Positions 8,840-17,891 of a stretch of DNA of 64,000 nt are shown here, one piece after another (the first letter of the stretch is position 1; each line of letters opens with the position of its first letter). Source of the DNA: Saccharicrinis sp965230625 (GTDB lineage Bacteria; Bacteroidota; Bacteroidia; Bacteroidales; Marinilabiliaceae). The DNA is taken from contig CBDDLL010000002.1 of the NCBI GenBank assembly GCA_965230625.1, forward strand, positions 620,001 to 684,000, in the 5' to 3' direction. The position numbers and the translations under genes were made by a program. The notes below the pieces were generated by a model that searched no databases, had not been told where the DNA came from, and worked only from the letters and a program-made list of their open reading frames with translations.

Positions 8840-9307
8840 ATGGATGTTTTAAAAGAAGGCGATAAGGCTCCTGAGTTCACAGGGGTAAATCAGGATGGTA
8901 ATTCAATTTCGTTAAATGACTTTAAAGGAAAAAAAGTAATTTTATACTTTTATCCCAAAGATAACACTCCGGGTTGTACAGCTGAATCTTGTAACTTAAA
9001 CGAGAACTACAGCGATTTGACAGCTAAAGGTTTTGAAGTAATTGGAGTTAGCCCAGATAGTCCTGCATCTCATTTAAAGTTTATCGCTAAATACGATTTA
9101 AAATTTAATTTAATTGCAGATACTGATAACAAAATACTTGAGTTATATAATGCATGGGGATTAAAAAAAATGTATGGTAAAGAATATATGGGTGTTTTAA
9201 GAACAACATATATTATTAACGAAGAAGGTATTATTGAAAGAATAATAAAAAAAGTAAAAACAAAAGACCATACCAATCAAATTTACAGCGAATTAGAAAT
9301 AAATTAA
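8840..9307 (+). CDS. bcp: Thiol peroxidase of the Bcp/PrxQ type
   Basis: A 155-residue peroxiredoxin that reduces peroxides using thioredoxin as electron donor. The family motif PxxxTxxC is present as P39...T43..C46 (DNTPGCTAES), with C46 the peroxidatic cysteine; C51, five residues on, is the resolving cysteine expected of PrxQ-type enzymes. The active-site Arg lies in VLRTTYIIN. No signal peptide, so it is cytosolic. It ends 9 bp before recA, suggesting a shared transcript. Confidence 0.95.
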   Translation: MDVLKEGDKAPEFTGVNQDGNSISLNDFKGKKVILYFYPKDNTPGCTAESCNLNENYSDLTAKGFEVIGVSPDSPASHLKFIAKYDLKFNLIADTDNKILELYNAWGLKKMYGKEYMGVLRTTYIINEEGIIERIIKKVKTKDHTNQIYSELEIN

Positions 9308-9316
9308 ACAATAGAA

Positions 9317-10324
9317 ATGGCAGACAAACAAGAAATTAACAAGGAAAAACTAAAAGCTCTTCAGCTTACCATGGATAAAATTGATAAGGCCTATGGTAAG
9401 GGAACTATTATGAAAATGGGTGAAGATGCCGTTGAAGATATACCTGTTATATCATCAGGATCTTTATCTCTTGACATGGCTTTGGGTGTTGGTGGATTTC
9501 CAAGAGGTAGGGTTATTGAAATTTATGGCCCTGAATCTTCCGGTAAAACAACTCTTGCCATTCATGCCATAGCTGAAGCACAAAAAGCTGGAGGTATTGC
9601 AGCTTTTATAGATGCCGAACATGCTTTTGACCGTTTTTATGCAGAAAAGCTAGGTGTTGACATCGAAAACTTGTTAATTTCTCAACCTGATAATGGTGAG
9701 CAAGCTCTTGAGATAGCCGATCAATTAATTCGTTCTTCCGCTATTGATATTATTGTGGTTGACTCTGTTGCTGCCTTAACTCCTAAAGCAGAAATAGAAG
9801 GAGAAATGGGAGACTCAAGAATGGGGCTTCAAGCTAGGTTGATGTCACAGGCGCTTAGAAAACTCACTTCTTCTATCAACAAAACAAATACTTGCTGCAT
9901 TTTTATTAACCAATTAAGGGAAAAAATTGGTGTTATGTTTGGCAATCCTGAAACAACAACAGGAGGTAACGCTCTTAAATTTTATGCTTCGCTAAGATTG
10001 GATATTCGAAGAGCATCTCAAATTAAAGATGGTGAGGAAGTAATGGGTAGTCACACAAGAGTTAAAGTTGTTAAAAACAAGGTAGCTCCTCCATTTAAAA
10101 AGGCCGAATTTGACATTATGTACGGCGAAGGCATTTCTAAAGTGGGTGAAATTCTCGACTTAGGTGTTGACAACCAGATTATTAAGAAAAGCGGGTCTTG
10201 GTTTAGCTATGGCGATACCAAGTTAGGACAAGGTAGAGAAGCTGTAAAAGGCGTAATCAAAGATAATCCTGAGCTTATGGAAGAGCTCGAGCAAAAAATT
10301 ATTGAAGCTTGCAACAAAAACTAG
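9317..10324 (+). CDS. recA: Recombinase RecA
   Basis: A full-length (335-residue) RecA: an ATP-dependent strand-exchange filament that also triggers LexA-type cleavage. Walker A is GPESSGKT at residues 71-78, Walker B is IIVVDS at about 145-150, and the L2/oligomerisation region is in place (GGNALKFYASLRLDIRR). It directly follows bcp and is closed by a strong terminator. No inteins or insertions are present. Confidence 0.98.
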   Translation: MADKQEINKEKLKALQLTMDKIDKAYGKGTIMKMGEDAVEDIPVISSGSLSLDMALGVGGFPRGRVIEIYGPESSGKTTLAIHAIAEAQKAGGIAAFIDAEHAFDRFYAEKLGVDIENLLISQPDNGEQALEIADQLIRSSAIDIIVVDSVAALTPKAEIEGEMGDSRMGLQARLMSQALRKLTSSINKTNTCCIFINQLREKIGVMFGNPETTTGGNALKFYASLRLDIRRASQIKDGEEVMGSHTRVKVVKNKVAPPFKKAEFDIMYGEGISKVGEILDLGVDNQIIKKSGSWFSYGDTKLGQGREAVKGVIKDNPELMEELEQKIIEACNKN

Positions 10325-10352
10325 GTTCTTAATAAATACAAATATTATTATA

Positions 10353-10377
10353 AACCGGGTTTTACACCCGGTTTTTT
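10353..10377 (+). terminator. Terminator after recA
   Basis: ACCGGGT/ACCCGGT stem with a short TTTAC-type loop and an 8-T run on the plus strand. It separates recA from the RarD-like gene, whose start follows at 10392. Confidence 0.9.
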
Positions 10378-10391
10378 TTATTTCATATGTA

Positions 10392-11270
10392 ATGAAAAAT
10401 AAACAAATCTTAAAAGGTTATTTTTATGTTCTTCTTGCATTTTTAATGTGGGGATTCTTGGCTATTTATTGGAAACAGTTAAAACATATAAATAGCTGGG
10501 AGCTACTTGCAAACAGAATAATATGGTCTTTTGTTATTCTATATTTGTTTCTGATAGCAACAAAAAACTTTTCTCTTTTAAGTATTTGGCGTCAAACTAA
10601 AACTAGATATGCACTAATAACAACATCTATTTTAATTGGAATTAATTGGGGATTATTTATATATGCCGTTAATGCCAATAAAATTGTACAAGCCGGACTT
10701 GGATATTACATTACTCCATTAGTTAATGTGTTCTTAGGCATAGTTATATTAAAGGAAAAACTCACTAAAACTAAACTAGTTGCTTTAATCTTGGTTTCTG
10801 GTGCAATACTATATCTTACTATTAGTATTGGACAATTTCCTTACATCTCTTTTATCCTTGCGTTTTCATTTGGGTTTTATGGTTTAATAAAAAAAACCAC
10901 GTCAGTAAACACTTTACCTTCTCTAGCCTTTGAAACAAGCATTTTGCTTCCGTTTGCTCTAATTTATCAAATCCTTATTTGGAAAGATGGAAGCTGTAGT
11001 CTAATAAATAATATTGAAACACATTCAATTTTATTATTGATTGGTACTGGATTAATTACAATATTACCATTATATTTCTTTACTAAAGGAGCCAAACAAA
11101 TTAACTTAACCACAGTAGGCTTTTTCCAATACCTTGCCCCTACAATTATGTTACTTATTGGAATACTTAAATACAACGAACCATTTAAAATTAAAGAGAT
11201 TACCGCATTTTCTATAATATGGGTAGCTATCGGAATATATATTTATTCATTAATTAAAGACAAATCATAA
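10392..11270 (+). CDS. rarD: RarD-like DMT/EamA transporter
   Basis: The start is placed at the ATG at 10392 (MKNKQILKGYFYVLLAF), because the longer open frame from 10302 would overlap recA and run through the recA terminator. The 292-residue product has ten hydrophobic segments and the RarD signature at its N-terminus (GYFYVLLAFLMWGFLAIYWK, then ELLANRIIWSF). RarD proteins are drug/metabolite-transporter superfamily members; RarD was named in relation to chloramphenicol resistance, but the true substrate is uncertain. It stands alone between recA and a small conserved gene. Confidence 0.9.
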   Translation: MKNKQILKGYFYVLLAFLMWGFLAIYWKQLKHINSWELLANRIIWSFVILYLFLIATKNFSLLSIWRQTKTRYALITTSILIGINWGLFIYAVNANKIVQAGLGYYITPLVNVFLGIVILKEKLTKTKLVALILVSGAILYLTISIGQFPYISFILAFSFGFYGLIKKTTSVNTLPSLAFETSILLPFALIYQILIWKDGSCSLINNIETHSILLLIGTGLITILPLYFFTKGAKQINLTTVGFFQYLAPTIMLLIGILKYNEPFKIKEITAFSIIWVAIGIYIYSLIKDKS

Positions 11271-11293
11271 TTCATTTTTTATAGAGAATGTAT

Positions 11294-11301
11294 TATATTT
11301 G
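11294..11301 (+). promoter_or_regulatory. Possible -7 box for the 11328 gene
   Basis: TATATTTG, matching TAnnTTTG, 26 bp upstream of the ATG. No convincing -33 element was seen. Confidence 0.35.
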
Positions 11302-11327
11302 TAACCAAATTTTAACAAAACCAACTC

Positions 11328-11726
11328 ATGATTAACTACAATAATAAAATTTTTATAACCAAAAGTAACTCTGAAAACGGGGATACTAACCTTGAAACGA
11401 TTTATTATTATAAGCAAATAGGAAATACAGTAACCGCAAATTACGAAGGAGGATTTATTAAATCTGGTTTTCTAGAAGCCACTACAGATAAAAAAGGCAA
11501 TCTTCAAATGCGTTATTATCACACTAATATAAATAATGAACTTGTTACTGGGGTTTGTACTTCAACACCTGAAATATTACCTAATGGAAAAATAAGACTC
11601 GTTGAAAATTGGCAATGGACTTGTAAAAATTTTGCAAAAGGAATATCAGTTCTCGAAGAAGTTGATGGCGAAAGCGTAAAAATGAACAAATTTATCAGAG
11701 GTAAAGTTAATACTTACTCAAATTAA
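11328..11726 (+). CDS. Small conserved protein of unknown function
   Basis: A 132-residue soluble protein without signal peptide. It reads as a beta-sandwich-like chain: KFFITKSNSENGD-type start, TVTANYEGG, a GNLQMRYYHTN strand, and TPEILPNGKIRLVENWQW. Very similar proteins occur widely in bacteria and are sometimes labelled N-acetylglutamate synthase; nothing here resembles a GNAT acetyltransferase fold, so that label is not used. Monocistronic, with its own likely promoter. Confidence 0.7.
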   Translation: MINYNNKIFITKSNSENGDTNLETIYYYKQIGNTVTANYEGGFIKSGFLEATTDKKGNLQMRYYHTNINNELVTGVCTSTPEILPNGKIRLVENWQWTCKNFAKGISVLEEVDGESVKMNKFIRGKVNTYSN

Positions 11727-12032
11727 CCTACCAAAAAAACTATGCAACTTATCTTCTATATAAAGTTTAGATAAATAAGTTATGATTTTTTAAGAAACGA
11801 ATTATTCGCAAACAATCATTACATAAGATATAGTACACCAAAATATATTCTATAAGCTTTTTTCAATTGAACTCCCTACAAGGTAATTGTATATGTATTG
11901 GTTTTACCTGAATGTTAATTAAGTTTATTGATTAAAAGAAGATATAAAACTTCTACATTTGTGTAATCATTATTAAGAAGAATGATTATACAACCATCAT
12001 ATTTGCTTACACAAAATATAAACTATTAACAC
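11727..12032. other. Intergenic region upstream of the S9 peptidase
   Basis: AT-rich, with no coding frame seen. It holds the likely peptidase promoter at 11926-11961. Nothing else stands out. Confidence 0.5.
11926..11961 (+). promoter_or_regulatory. Possible promoter of the S9 peptidase gene
   Basis: TATTG at 11926-11930 and TACATTTG at 11954-11961 resemble the Bacteroidota -33 and -7 elements with a 23-bp spacer. The 5' leader would be about 65 nt. Confidence 0.35.
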
Positions 12033-14123
12033 ATGAAATTTAAACACTTTACATTTATTCTACTATTAGGTTTATTAGCATGCTGTAATCCTACAGACTC
12101 TAAAAACGAAGTTGGTTTTAGTAACAAAAACATACAATTAAAACACAACAGGTTAACTCCTGAGGTGATTTGGCAACTTGGCAGAGTGGCAAACGTATCG
12201 GTTTCTCCTGATAAAACAGAATTGCTTTATACTATTGCCTATACCAATATAGAAGAGAATAAATCATACAATGATATATACAAATTAAATATTGAAACAG
12301 GTGAAATTAAACAATTAACCGATAACAAGCTTGACGAAAACCAAGTTACCTGGCGACCTGATGGTAAAAAGATTAATTTTTTATCGACTAGATCTGGCAA
12401 TATGCAACTTTGGGAAATGAATACAGATGGTAAAGAATTAAAACAAATTACAGACATTGCAGATGGAATAACAGGGTATTCATACTCTCCGGATATAAGC
12501 CAAATATTATACACAGCTCAAGTCAAACTAGGTAAAACTATTCATGATTTATACCCTGATCTTAAACATGCCAATGCCAAAATTGAAGATGATTTGATGT
12601 ACAGACATTGGGATTCATGGGAAGATGGTTATTATAGCCATATTTTTGTTAGTCAAATAACCAATGGTTTAATAACCGATAGTGGAGCAGATATTATGAA
12701 GGGAGAGAAATATGATTCTCCATTAAATCCTTTTGGAGGAATGGAGCAGATTAGTTGGAGTAGCGATTCAAAACATATTGCTTACTCATGTAAAAAATTA
12801 TTTGGAAAAGAATATGCCCAATCTACAAACTCTGATATATACCTGTACAATATAAGCGACAAAACAACCCAAAACCTAACCACGAGCATGAAGGGATATG
12901 ATTTAAATCCTTCGTTTTCGCCTGACGGAAAATATATGGCTTGGGAAAGTATGGAAAGAGATGGTTATGAAGCTGATAAAAAGAGACTTTTTCTGTTAGA
13001 CCTAAATACTAAAACAAAAAAAGAATTAACAACTAACTTCGATCAAAATGCTGAAGCAATAACATGGTCAAACAACAGCAATACAATTTGGTTTAGAAGC
13101 AATTACCAAGGTCCTTATCAAATTTACAATGTAAATATTAAAAGTGGCGATATCAACAAAGTTACAAATGGTATTCAAAATTACACCAGCATTTTACCCA
13201 TTAACGACCAGCATGTAATTGCTACCAAAACAACCATGAACCACCCTACTGAAATATATAAAGTTGATACTAATACTGGAGAAGATCAGGAGTTGTCCTT
13301 TGCTAATAAAGAGATTTTTACACAATTGAAACTTGGTAATGTTGAAAGCAGATGGATTACCACTACTGATAATAAACAAATGCAAATATGGGTAATTTAT
13401 CCGCCAGATTTTGATCCAAATAAAAAGTACCCTACTTTACTGTATTGTCAGGGAGGACCGCAAAGTACCATTAGTCAATTTTGGAGTTTAAGATGGAATT
13501 TTCAATTAATGGCAGCTAACGATTATATTATTGTAGCTCCAAACAGAAGAGGTCTTCCTGGATTTGGTCAAGAATGGAATGAACAAATAAGTGGTGATTA
13601 TGGTGGTCAGAATATGAAGGATTACCTAAGTGCGATTGATGAAATGGCTAAAGAACCATTTGTTGATGAAAATAAGCTGGGAGCAATAGGTGCAAGTTAT
13701 GGTGGCTTTTCTGTATATTGGTTAGCAGGTAACCATAATAAAAGATTTAAAACATTTGTGTCTCATTGTGGAATATTCAACTTTGAACAAATGTATTCTA
13801 CTACCGAAGAAATGTTTTTTGTAAATTGGGACATGAAAGGTGCATATTGGGAAAAAGAGAATAAAGTAGCCCAAAATACTTATGCTAATTCTCCACATCG
13901 CTTTGTTGGAAAATGGGATACTCCAATTTTGGTAATTCATGGAGAAAAGGACTTTAGAATACCTTATACACAGGGAATGGCTGCATATAATAGTGCTAAA
14001 CTTAGAGGTGTACCTGCCAGATTTCTGTATTTTCCAGAAGAAAATCATTGGGTACTTAGTCCTCAAAACGGAGTTCTTTGGCACAGGGAATTCTTTAGAT
14101 GGTTAGATAGTTATTTAAAATAA
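12033..14123 (+). CDS. S9-family prolyl oligopeptidase / dipeptidyl peptidase, lipoprotein
   Basis: A 696-residue exported serine peptidase. A lipoprotein signal ends at C17 (LLLGLLAC). Residues about 30-400 form the beta-propeller (repeated VSPDKTELLY and WRPDGKKINFL blades); the C-terminal alpha/beta hydrolase holds S555 in GASYGG, D640 in HGEKDF and H672 in EENHW, a complete triad. Such enzymes take Xaa-Pro or acyl-peptide dipeptides from oligopeptides in the periplasm or at the outer membrane. It has no operon partner. It is closest to DPP-type S9 proteins common in Bacteroidota; exact specificity is not predictable. Confidence 0.92.
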   Translation: MKFKHFTFILLLGLLACCNPTDSKNEVGFSNKNIQLKHNRLTPEVIWQLGRVANVSVSPDKTELLYTIAYTNIEENKSYNDIYKLNIETGEIKQLTDNKLDENQVTWRPDGKKINFLSTRSGNMQLWEMNTDGKELKQITDIADGITGYSYSPDISQILYTAQVKLGKTIHDLYPDLKHANAKIEDDLMYRHWDSWEDGYYSHIFVSQITNGLITDSGADIMKGEKYDSPLNPFGGMEQISWSSDSKHIAYSCKKLFGKEYAQSTNSDIYLYNISDKTTQNLTTSMKGYDLNPSFSPDGKYMAWESMERDGYEADKKRLFLLDLNTKTKKELTTNFDQNAEAITWSNNSNTIWFRSNYQGPYQIYNVNIKSGDINKVTNGIQNYTSILPINDQHVIATKTTMNHPTEIYKVDTNTGEDQELSFANKEIFTQLKLGNVESRWITTTDNKQMQIWVIYPPDFDPNKKYPTLLYCQGGPQSTISQFWSLRWNFQLMAANDYIIVAPNRRGLPGFGQEWNEQISGDYGGQNMKDYLSAIDEMAKEPFVDENKLGAIGASYGGFSVYWLAGNHNKRFKTFVSHCGIFNFEQMYSTTEEMFFVNWDMKGAYWEKENKVAQNTYANSPHRFVGKWDTPILVIHGEKDFRIPYTQGMAAYNSAKLRGVPARFLYFPEENHWVLSPQNGVLWHREFFRWLDSYLK

Positions 14124-14135
14124 TAATAGGATTTA

Positions 14136-14164
14136 TCACGAGGTATAAATTGTATGCCTCGTGA
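14136..14164 (+). promoter_or_regulatory. Hairpin covering the kinase start codon
   Basis: TCACGAGG (14136-14143) and CCTCGTGA (14157-14164) form a perfect 8-bp stem with a 13-nt loop. The GTG start of the next gene (14161-14163) lies in the 3' arm. There is no T run after it, so it is a poor terminator for the S9 peptidase; it could instead limit translation of the kinase. Confidence 0.45.
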
Positions 14165-15126
14165 ATCCATTTAAAAACAAACCAATAGTGAAGACTGAAC
14201 TTGAAGACTACATTATTGAAAAACAAACATCAAAAAGCAAGTTTGGAATAACTTTTATCGGTTACCATAAAAAGACCAATAAAAAAGTTGTTATTAAGAA
14301 ACTTTACGAAAAACCTTCTAAAAGCATTATTGATAATGTATTAAGAATTAACCAAATCAATTCTAAATTTTTCCCTCAATCTCAATACATAAATACACCC
14401 AACGATGAAAATTTTATAATTAGGGAATATCATGAAGGAACAGATTTAAAAACCATATTAAAAAATCCATTTAAATACAGTCGTTTATCAGAAACATTTG
14501 TAGTTGGCCTGTTTATTGAAATTTTTAAAGCTTTACATATACTTCATAATCAAAATCTTCTTCACTCAGATATTAAACCATCAAACATTATTATCAAACA
14601 CAAAGGAAACATCTCCATTAAACAACTAAATACCAACGACTTTGTATTAATTGACTTTGAACGTGCATTAGCTCTACCTACCACAATTAACAATAAAGGT
14701 TTCTCGTTAGTCTATTCTCCTCCCGAACAAATATTAAAATACAATGAGCTATTTACCTCTTCGGTTGATGTATTTGCGACTTGTATAACATTGTTCGAAG
14801 CTCTAACTCATAAAAAACCTCTTTATGATTGTAATGCTGAAATAATGATTAACCTACAACTCACCTACCCTATCCCTAAGCCTCCTAAGTTTAACGATGA
14901 ATTGTTCGACATTTTAAATAAGGGTTTTTATAAAGAACGCTTTCCTCGTCCCCCACGCTTATTAAGCCATACCCAAGTAAATGAAATTTTGAAAAAAGGA
15001 ATAGCTAACAGAAATAATAATGCTATAGATATAGCCCAAAAATTACAACAATGGTTAAATAATCATCCTCAAAAACAAGAACATTGGTTAATCAGATTAT
15101 CAAAAAAAATATGGTCGTCCAATTAG
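14161..15126 (+). CDS. Small Hanks-type serine/threonine kinase-like protein
   Basis: A 321-residue cytosolic protein with a kinase fold: a loop TSKSKFGITFIGY in the place of the glycine-rich loop, K46 in KKVVIKK (VAIK lysine), D137 in HSDIKPSN (HRD loop, Arg replaced by Ser), D165 in LIDFE (DFG with Glu for Gly), and SPPEQ as the APE-like motif. The key Lys and both Asp residues are kept, so activity is plausible. There is no membrane segment, PASTA or sensor domain and no phosphatase neighbour. The GTG start is the best upstream choice; a second GTG lies at 14188. Confidence 0.75.
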   Translation: MNPFKNKPIVKTELEDYIIEKQTSKSKFGITFIGYHKKTNKKVVIKKLYEKPSKSIIDNVLRINQINSKFFPQSQYINTPNDENFIIREYHEGTDLKTILKNPFKYSRLSETFVVGLFIEIFKALHILHNQNLLHSDIKPSNIIIKHKGNISIKQLNTNDFVLIDFERALALPTTINNKGFSLVYSPPEQILKYNELFTSSVDVFATCITLFEALTHKKPLYDCNAEIMINLQLTYPIPKPPKFNDELFDILNKGFYKERFPRPPRLLSHTQVNEILKKGIANRNNNAIDIAQKLQQWLNNHPQKQEHWLIRLSKKIWSSN

Positions 15127-15237
15127 TAACTGTTTAAAGTTCATTCATTTTTTTGCATGATTTATCATTAAAAAAACACTACCCATTATAATTAAATATT
15201 AAAAATTGTGTGTAAACATTTAATATTGCATCTTGTT

Positions 15238-15245
15238 TATTTTTG
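15238..15245 (+). promoter_or_regulatory. Possible -7 box for the metallophosphoesterase
   Basis: TATTTTTG fits TAnnTTTG and lies 18 bp before the ATG at 15264, which also supports the ATG rather than the TTG at 15243 as start. Confidence 0.35.
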
Positions 15246-15263
15246 TACACACAATTTTCCATA

Positions 15264-16421
15264 ATGAAAGGTATGCGTATTTTTATTTTTGTTTCAATAA
15301 TTTTTACTATTCACTTTTTAGTGAACTTTTATATTTTTAAACGAGGCGTTCAAGGTCTGGAAACAATGCCGCAATTAATACCATGGCTAAAAGGTATTAT
15401 GCTATTTCTGGTATTATCATACCCTGCAGGCCGTTTTCTCGAAAAGATATGGTATTCTCCTGTTTCATCATTTATACATTGGAGTGGAGCATTCTGGTTT
15501 GCTGGAATGTTATATTTTGTACTTATAATTTTCACAATTGATATTGTTAGATGGAGCAACTTGTTATTTAACTTTTTACCCGAGAAACTGATAAGCAACT
15601 ATTCACATTTTAAGCTTATTGTGACTTTTATAGTAACTGGAGCTGTTGTTTTAACAGTAGTTATTGGACACATCAATGCCTGGACACCAAAAATTGTTAA
15701 AAAAACCATTTATATTAACAAGCCTGGTGGAGATAGAAAAACAGTTAAATTAATTGCTGCTTCTGATATTCATTTAGGAACGATAATTGGTCCACGAAAA
15801 ACAGGTAAATTAGTAAAAACCATCAACTCATTAAATCCTGACATTGTTTTATTTGCTGGAGATATTGTTGACGAAGATGTTAAACCGGTAATAGAACAAA
15901 ACCTAGGTAAAAATTTACTTCAACTTAGTGCTCCCTTGGGAGTGTATGGTGTAACTGGTAACCATGAGTTTATTGGTGGTGCTGATAGAGCTGTTGAATA
16001 CCTGGAAAACCACGGTGTAAAAATATTAAGAGACACCTCGTTACTTATTGACAACAGTTTTTATGTGGTTGGTCGTGAAGATTTAGAAAAAAATGCCTTT
16101 ACAAACCTGCAAAGAAAGTCGATTCCTCAACTTGTAGATTCCCTTAATAAAGAAAAGCCTATTATTTTATTAGATCATCAACCATACAAATTAGATGTTG
16201 CAGAAAATGCAGGTGTTGATTTACAAATTAGTGGCCATACTCATCATGGACAACTATGGCCATTTGGTTTCATTACCAATATGATATTTGAGGTAAGTAG
16301 AGGATACAAGCAAAAAGGTGATTCTCATTTTTATGTAAGCACAGGCTATGGTACCTGGGGACCACCGGTAAGGTTAGGTAACAGACCTGAAATATTAGAA
16401 TTTACATTAGTATTTAATTAG
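15264..16421 (+). CDS. Membrane metallophosphoesterase (YkuE/YaeI-like)
   Basis: A 385-residue protein. The first 140 residues hold about four membrane segments; the rest is a calcineurin-like phosphoesterase with all metal ligands: D168 and H170 in ASDIHLG, D200 in GDIVDED, N233/H234 in GNHE, and H325/H327 in GHTHHGQ. Relatives of this type cut membrane-linked phosphodiesters or UDP-sugars such as UDP-diacylglucosamine or undecaprenyl-linked donors; the actual substrate is not known. The start is the ATG at 15264, because the upstream TTG overlaps the likely -7 box. Monocistronic. Confidence 0.85.
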   Translation: MKGMRIFIFVSIIFTIHFLVNFYIFKRGVQGLETMPQLIPWLKGIMLFLVLSYPAGRFLEKIWYSPVSSFIHWSGAFWFAGMLYFVLIIFTIDIVRWSNLLFNFLPEKLISNYSHFKLIVTFIVTGAVVLTVVIGHINAWTPKIVKKTIYINKPGGDRKTVKLIAASDIHLGTIIGPRKTGKLVKTINSLNPDIVLFAGDIVDEDVKPVIEQNLGKNLLQLSAPLGVYGVTGNHEFIGGADRAVEYLENHGVKILRDTSLLIDNSFYVVGREDLEKNAFTNLQRKSIPQLVDSLNKEKPIILLDHQPYKLDVAENAGVDLQISGHTHHGQLWPFGFITNMIFEVSRGYKQKGDSHFYVSTGYGTWGPPVRLGNRPEILEFTLVFN

Positions 16422-16483
16422 TCTTTGCAATAAAACGTCAAAATATTGGAGTTTTCGTGCAAACACAAATTAGTTAAAAACCT

Positions 16484-16554
16484 GTAACCATTCAGTATAA
16501 AGCATAAAATCAAATACAATTTTCACCTTTTTTATCTTAATACCGAATGGTTAT
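16484..16554. terminator. Possible bidirectional terminator between convergent genes
   Basis: GTAACCATTCAGTAT and ATACCGAATGGTTAT are complementary with one mismatch and lie 40 bp apart between the convergent metallophosphoesterase and oxidoreductase genes. The loop is long and the T run is weak, so the call is tentative. Confidence 0.3.
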
Positions 16555-16572
16555 ATTAATTTAATACACCAC

Positions 16573-17151
16573 TTAATTGAGTTGCTCTCCCAATTGGGTA
16601 ATCTTATTCAACCATTTTTTACGGTATTGCAATTCTGAATTTTTTATCGAACCTATAAATGTAACCTTAACTGGATTAATGCCACAAAACCTTAAAGTCC
16701 CTTTTTTAAATTGGTTAATGACTGGTCTTTTCATGATTAAATAGTCGTACCATGCAGGAGAATCTGCTGTAACAATAATTCTACCGGACTTACCTTTTAA
16801 TAACTGTTCTGGCATTGGTTTTCCTTCGATTGGTTTAAATGTAATACCTGGCAGGAAGGTTCTATCAATAAAACCTTTCATTAATGCAGGATATCCGCTC
16901 CACCACATCGGAAATACCCAAACCATGTGATCTGCTTGTTTAATCTTTTCAATAGCATCGATTAAATCTGGTTCTAAGTCTGTTCTCTTACGATAACCAA
17001 ACTTTAAATTAGGGCTAAAGTCTAATTCCGCGATATTTATCTGTTCAACAGTAGCATTTGCTTTATCTACTCCATTTTTATATGCTTTTGATAATGCGTT
17101 GTTAAAACTCTCTCTATCTGGATGTCCATTAATAATTAATACTTTCTTCAT
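16573..17151 (-). CDS. Flavodoxin-fold NAD(P)H oxidoreductase (KefF/NQO family)
   Basis: A 192-residue flavin enzyme of the NAD(P)H:quinone oxidoreductase type. The FMN/FAD phosphate loop is near the start (LIINGHPDRESFNNAL), followed by MVWVFPMWWSGYPALMKGFIDR, the flavin-ring loop that defines the family. It would reduce quinones or similar electrophiles by two electrons in the cytosol. It follows the Crp/Fnr-type regulator by 85 bp in the same direction, which may control it. Confidence 0.9.
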   Translation of the reverse strand: MKKVLIINGHPDRESFNNALSKAYKNGVDKANATVEQINIAELDFSPNLKFGYRKRTDLEPDLIDAIEKIKQADHMVWVFPMWWSGYPALMKGFIDRTFLPGITFKPIEGKPMPEQLLKGKSGRIIVTADSPAWYDYLIMKRPVINQFKKGTLRFCGINPVKVTFIGSIKNSELQYRKKWLNKITQLGEQLN

Positions 17152-17236
17152 TTGTTTTTTTTGATTTCTAAATGTTCAATGAATTTGAATACATACAAAG
17201 AAAATATCACTTACTAATGTTATAAAGGACATTTGT

Positions 17237-17800
17237 CTAAATCGAAACTTCCTTTCGAATTCTGCTCAAATGCCTTTGCGTAATGCCTAAATAAGAAGCT
17301 AAATAGTTTAATGGGATTAGCTTTAAATATTCAGGCTTATTATCTAACAAGTCTTTATATCGTTTCTCCGCTTTTTCTTTTTGTAAAAGAAAAATTCGTT
17401 TTTCAAGATTGATATATTCTCGCTCAGCCATCACTTTTAAAAAATTTAGCCAATTGGTGCTTGTTTTTTCTAAAATATCTAAATCATCCTTAGAAATAAC
17501 CAATAATTCTGTATCGGTTAATGCCTGAATGTTCTCTACTGTTTTTTCCTGTGTTATTAATGAAGAATATGCTGTAACAAAACTATTGGGAAATGTGAAA
17601 CAGTAAGTTATTTCTTCGCTAAATGAAGAGTAATAAAATGATCTAAAAATCCCGGAAGCTACAAAAGCCACTTCTTTACATACTTTATTCTCTTTAATAA
17701 AAAAATCATTTTTCTTAAGCGTTTTAAAACTCGCTAATTTCATCACTTCTTCTATCTCCGTTTGAGAAAGAATATTAAAGCTTTGTAAAAAATCTTTCAT
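17237..17800 (-). CDS. Crp/Fnr-family transcriptional regulator
   Basis: A 187-residue regulator with a cyclic-nucleotide-binding-like beta barrel (about residues 20-120, including FFIKENKVCKEVAFVASG) and a C-terminal winged helix (LNYLASYLGITQRHLSRIRKE). The family-defining cAMP pocket residues are not obvious, as is usual for the short Bacteroidota Crp-like proteins whose effectors are unknown. It is upstream of, and in line with, the NAD(P)H oxidoreductase gene, the most likely target. Confidence 0.88.
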   Translation of the reverse strand: MKDFLQSFNILSQTEIEEVMKLASFKTLKKNDFFIKENKVCKEVAFVASGIFRSFYYSSFSEEITYCFTFPNSFVTAYSSLITQEKTVENIQALTDTELLVISKDDLDILEKTSTNWLNFLKVMAEREYINLEKRIFLLQKEKAEKRYKDLLDNKPEYLKLIPLNYLASYLGITQRHLSRIRKEVSI

Positions 17801-17891
17801 AAAACAATCATTTTACTTACAATAACATTACCATATAACAAACCTTATTCTTCTTTTCTTTTAAGTTTAATCAACGTTAAAAAATATCATC

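Noticed and set aside
10302..10391. Upstream extension of the RarD-like gene
   Set aside because: It would overlap recA's end and translate the recA terminator hairpin; the internal ATG at 10392 begins at the normal RarD N-terminus.
11328..11726. N-acetylglutamate synthase label for this small protein
   Set aside because: No acetyl-CoA binding motif or GNAT fold pattern is visible; the label seems to be a copied misannotation, so it was left as unknown.
14136..14164. Hairpin as terminator of the S9 peptidase gene
   Set aside because: No T run follows the stem and the kinase start lies in its arm, so it was listed as a possible regulatory hairpin instead.
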